Below are positions 62,315 to 64,000 of a DNA stretch of 64,000 bases, one piece after another. Below the pieces are notes generated by a model that saw only the letters and a program-made list of their open reading frames with translations, did not search any database and was not told the DNA's origin. How positions within the stretch are numbered: the stretch's first letter is position 1; each line of letters opens with the position of its first letter. A program made the translations under genes and the position numbers. The DNA is taken from contig CAVYXQ010000023.1 of NCBI GenBank assembly GCA_963772555.1, positions 1 to 64,000 on the forward strand, given 5' to 3'. This DNA is from Roseiarcus sp963772555 (GTDB taxonomy: Bacteria; Pseudomonadota; Alphaproteobacteria; Rhizobiales; Beijerinckiaceae).

Positions 62315-62599
62315 GGCATGCAGTTCGTCTCGCCCATCGAGGACTTCCCGCCGGAGAAGTGGGACGCGATCCTCGCCATCAATCGCAGCTCGGCCTTCCA
62401 CACGATCCGCGCCGCCGTCCCCGGCATGAAGGCGCAAAAATGGGGCCGCATCGTCGACACCGCCTCGGCCCATTCGCTCGTCGCCTCGCCGTTCAAATCG
62501 GCCTATGTCTCGGCCAAGCACGGCCTTGCCGGCCTCACCAAGACGGTGGCGCTCGAGCTTGCGACCTTCGGCGTCACCTGCAACTGCATCTCGCCCGGC
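62315..62599 (+). pseudogene. Fragment of a second 3-hydroxybutyrate dehydrogenase gene
   Basis: Aligns without gaps to bdhA positions 55401-55685 with about 15 mismatches in 285 bases. It encodes the middle of the enzyme (MQFVSPIEDFPPEKWDAILA through TVALELATFGVTCNCISPG) and lacks both the NAD-binding N-terminus and the C-terminal third. About two thirds of the differences are silent third-base changes, so the source evolved under selection before the fragment arrived here. The frame stays open to 62680 but the sequence after 62599 is unrelated. Confidence 0.9.
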
Positions 62600-62686
62600 G
62601 GGTCGGACGACTCGGGAGCCAATCTGGTCGACGGCCAAGCGAGCGGCGCCGGACGGGTGTTTCGAACAGGAAGGTTCTGAACTAGG

Positions 62687-63526
62687 ATGGGCGTCGCTTT
62701 CGGGCCAGCGATGCTGCACAAGACCCTCTCGACCAATCAGCTCGAAGCGTTCGTGGAGAACGGCTGGTGCGTGCTGCGCAGCGCCTTCACCTCTGGTCAG
62801 GCGGCCCGGGCCTGCGCTTGCGTATGGGCGAGAATGGAACAGAAGGGCGGCATCGTTAGGCGCGATCCCAACACCTGGCCGGAGTTCTACGACATAGAGG
62901 AGCATCTCGGCCAGCCGGAAGTGTTGGAGTGTTTCACCGATCGGCTCGCCGGCGCCGTGGTCGATCTCCTCGGTGAAGGTCGCTGGGTCGAGGAACGTCG
63001 GTGGGGATTCTGGCCAGTCAACTTCTCGGTCGGCGCCGGCCAGCCGTATGACACTCCGGACTGGGGATGGCACATCGACGGGAACTGGTTCCGTCATCGC
63101 CTCGATTGCCCCCTGCAAGGGCTCCTCGTGATCGGACTCTTCACCGACGTCGGCCCGCGCGGGGGAGGCACAATCCTAGCCGGCGGATCGCACAAAACCA
63201 CCGCTCGCATCCTTTCGCGTCATCCGCAGGGTCTGACGCATCTCGAGCTCTTCGCCGAGGCGCTAGCCGAGCCCTTGGGAAATTTTCACGAGGTGACGGG
63301 CGCGGCGGGCGATGTGGTCCTGGCGCATCCTTTCCTGTTTCATACCCGTGGGATGAAACATTGCGGGCCGCCCCGCATCATCAGCAATACGGAGGCTCCT
63401 CTCCGGCAGCCGCTGCGGCTGGATGGCGCCGCGCCGGACGGCCTTTCGGTCCTGGAGCGCTCGATCGCGCAGGCTCTGCAGGAATCGCCGTCACGGCCTC
63501 GAGACGCCAAGGTCTGCCGCTTTTAG
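62687..63526 (+). CDS. Phytanoyl-CoA dioxygenase (PhyH) family protein
   Basis: 279 residues from ATG 62687 (ATG 62711 is an alternative). Fe(II)/2-oxoglutarate oxygenase fold: FVENGWCVLRSAF at the N-terminus, the HxD iron motif H129/D131 in WGWHIDGNWFRHRLDCPLQG, VGPRGGGTILAGGSHKTTAR, and the distal His and following Arg in VVLAHPFLFHTRGMKH. These enzymes hydroxylate small molecules or lipids; the substrate is unknown. Convergent with the last gene, 9 bases between ends. Confidence 0.88.
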   Translation: MGVAFGPAMLHKTLSTNQLEAFVENGWCVLRSAFTSGQAARACACVWARMEQKGGIVRRDPNTWPEFYDIEEHLGQPEVLECFTDRLAGAVVDLLGEGRWVEERRWGFWPVNFSVGAGQPYDTPDWGWHIDGNWFRHRLDCPLQGLLVIGLFTDVGPRGGGTILAGGSHKTTARILSRHPQGLTHLELFAEALAEPLGNFHEVTGAAGDVVLAHPFLFHTRGMKHCGPPRIISNTEAPLRQPLRLDGAAPDGLSVLERSIAQALQESPSRPRDAKVCRF

Positions 63527-63535
63527 AGAGAACCT

Positions 63536-64000
63536 TCACCAATAGAGTGTCCATGCGTTTCCTCTTTTCAGCCCATGCCCCTGCAGCGTGATTCTCTGAT
63601 CGTCCGGCAGTACGTCCGGAACCCCCGCGATTTGATGCAGCATGTGGCCAGAGTGGATTTCCATGACGCCGAGCGAATAGGGGAAAAACACCTTGGGCTT
63701 TCGTCCCGCGAGCGCTTGCGCGCCGGTGCCCGCGCGAACGGCTTCCTCGTAGGAGATGTCCCATCCGTTGAGGCCTCCGCCGCCCTGCGGCAGACGGATG
63801 GGCAAGGTGAACGAGACGGGGGCCGAGAAATCGGGCGCGGCCAACCCGTCCTTCCAGTCGATCAGCTGATATTGCAGGTCGAAGTGCACGGAGGCTTCAT
63901 CGCCTCTCGGGATCGCCCAGGGCGTGAAAATGTGAAAGCCGGGCGTCGCGAGACGGCGGTCGAAATGCGCCATGGCGCCGAGATAGGCTTGCAAGGCGTC
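63536..64000 (-). CDS. Probable 2OG-Fe(II) oxygenase-like protein, 5' end beyond the window
   Basis: 155 codons of the C-terminal part are visible and the frame is open to the window edge. Features: FHIFTPWAIPRGDEASVHFD, PVSFTLPIRLPQGGGGLNGW, VMEIHSGHMLHQIAGVPDVL and QRITLQGHGLKRG. The HxxHxI...RITLQGHG ending resembles the distal His/Arg end of 2-oxoglutarate oxygenases, and HFDLQY could hold the HxD pair. This family assignment is tentative. TTG 63994 is a possible start but the conserved-looking frame continues past it. Confidence 0.6.
   Translation of the reverse strand, partial: DALQAYLGAMAHFDRRLATPGFHIFTPWAIPRGDEASVHFDLQYQLIDWKDGLAAPDFSAPVSFTLPIRLPQGGGGLNGWDISYEEAVRAGTGAQALAGRKPKVFFPYSLGVMEIHSGHMLHQIAGVPDVLPDDQRITLQGHGLKRGNAWTLYW

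Overview
High-GC, densely coded bacterial chromosome segment. Gene content and order (rimP-nusA-ylxR-infB-rbfA-truB, an RpoH-type sigma factor, a PEP-CTERM protein, form I CO dehydrogenase, bdhA-patatin pair, DUF2076 and DUF4239 proteins) point to an alphaproteobacterium, most likely Hyphomicrobiales of the Beijerinckiaceae/Methylocystaceae type. That placement is inference; no rRNA gene is present.

Layout: 1-3.2 kb holds the end of purU, a frameshifted PEP-CTERM gene, msrB, hemH and a frameshifted trmO. 3.3-11.5 kb is a compact form I aerobic carbon monoxide dehydrogenase locus: an MHYT-LytTR regulator, then coxM-S-L-D-E-F. CoxL carries the AYRCSFR active-site loop, so this is genuine CO dehydrogenase and not a form II relative. 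11.6-25.4 kb is mostly housekeeping: DUF4239 membrane protein, B12-binding radical SAM protein, rpe, homocysteine methyltransferase, rluD-type synthase, rpoH, DUF2125-like protein, thiolase, MoeB/ThiF protein, DUF2076 protein. 25.6-35.9 kb is purA, a membrane-anchored hypothetical, and the translation/transcription operon rimP-nusA-ylxR-infB-rbfA-truB on the minus strand behind a terminator-like leader hairpin. 36-39.3 kb has an acyl-CoA synthetase and GNAT gene opposite a MarR regulator.

39.3-48.1 kb is the accessory region: palindromic repeats, a hemerythrin, two cation-diffusion-facilitator exporters facing a ZntR-like MerR regulator with a textbook 19-bp-spacer promoter, a broken signal-peptide gene, a complete IS1595-type element that cuts a small gene with an 8-bp target duplication, a LysR remnant, an aldo/keto reductase, a succinate-semialdehyde-type dehydrogenase, and a 151-bp IS66-type MITE with perfect terminal repeats and 8-bp target duplication. 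48.1-51.8 kb is a type I secretion pair without visible substrate. 52-57.9 kb has RidA, Ohr, PaiB, IspG, 3-hydroxybutyrate dehydrogenase, a patatin and an enoyl-CoA hydratase. 58.2-62 kb is a sugar-type ABC importer. The end contains a 285-bp decayed copy of bdhA and two Fe/2-oxoglutarate-oxygenase-like genes, the last cut by the window edge.

Caution: infB, which is essential, is split by a one-base insertion. Similar one-base shifts break trmO, the PEP-CTERM gene and the 42.8-kb gene, so at least some 'pseudogenes' here may be assembly indels.
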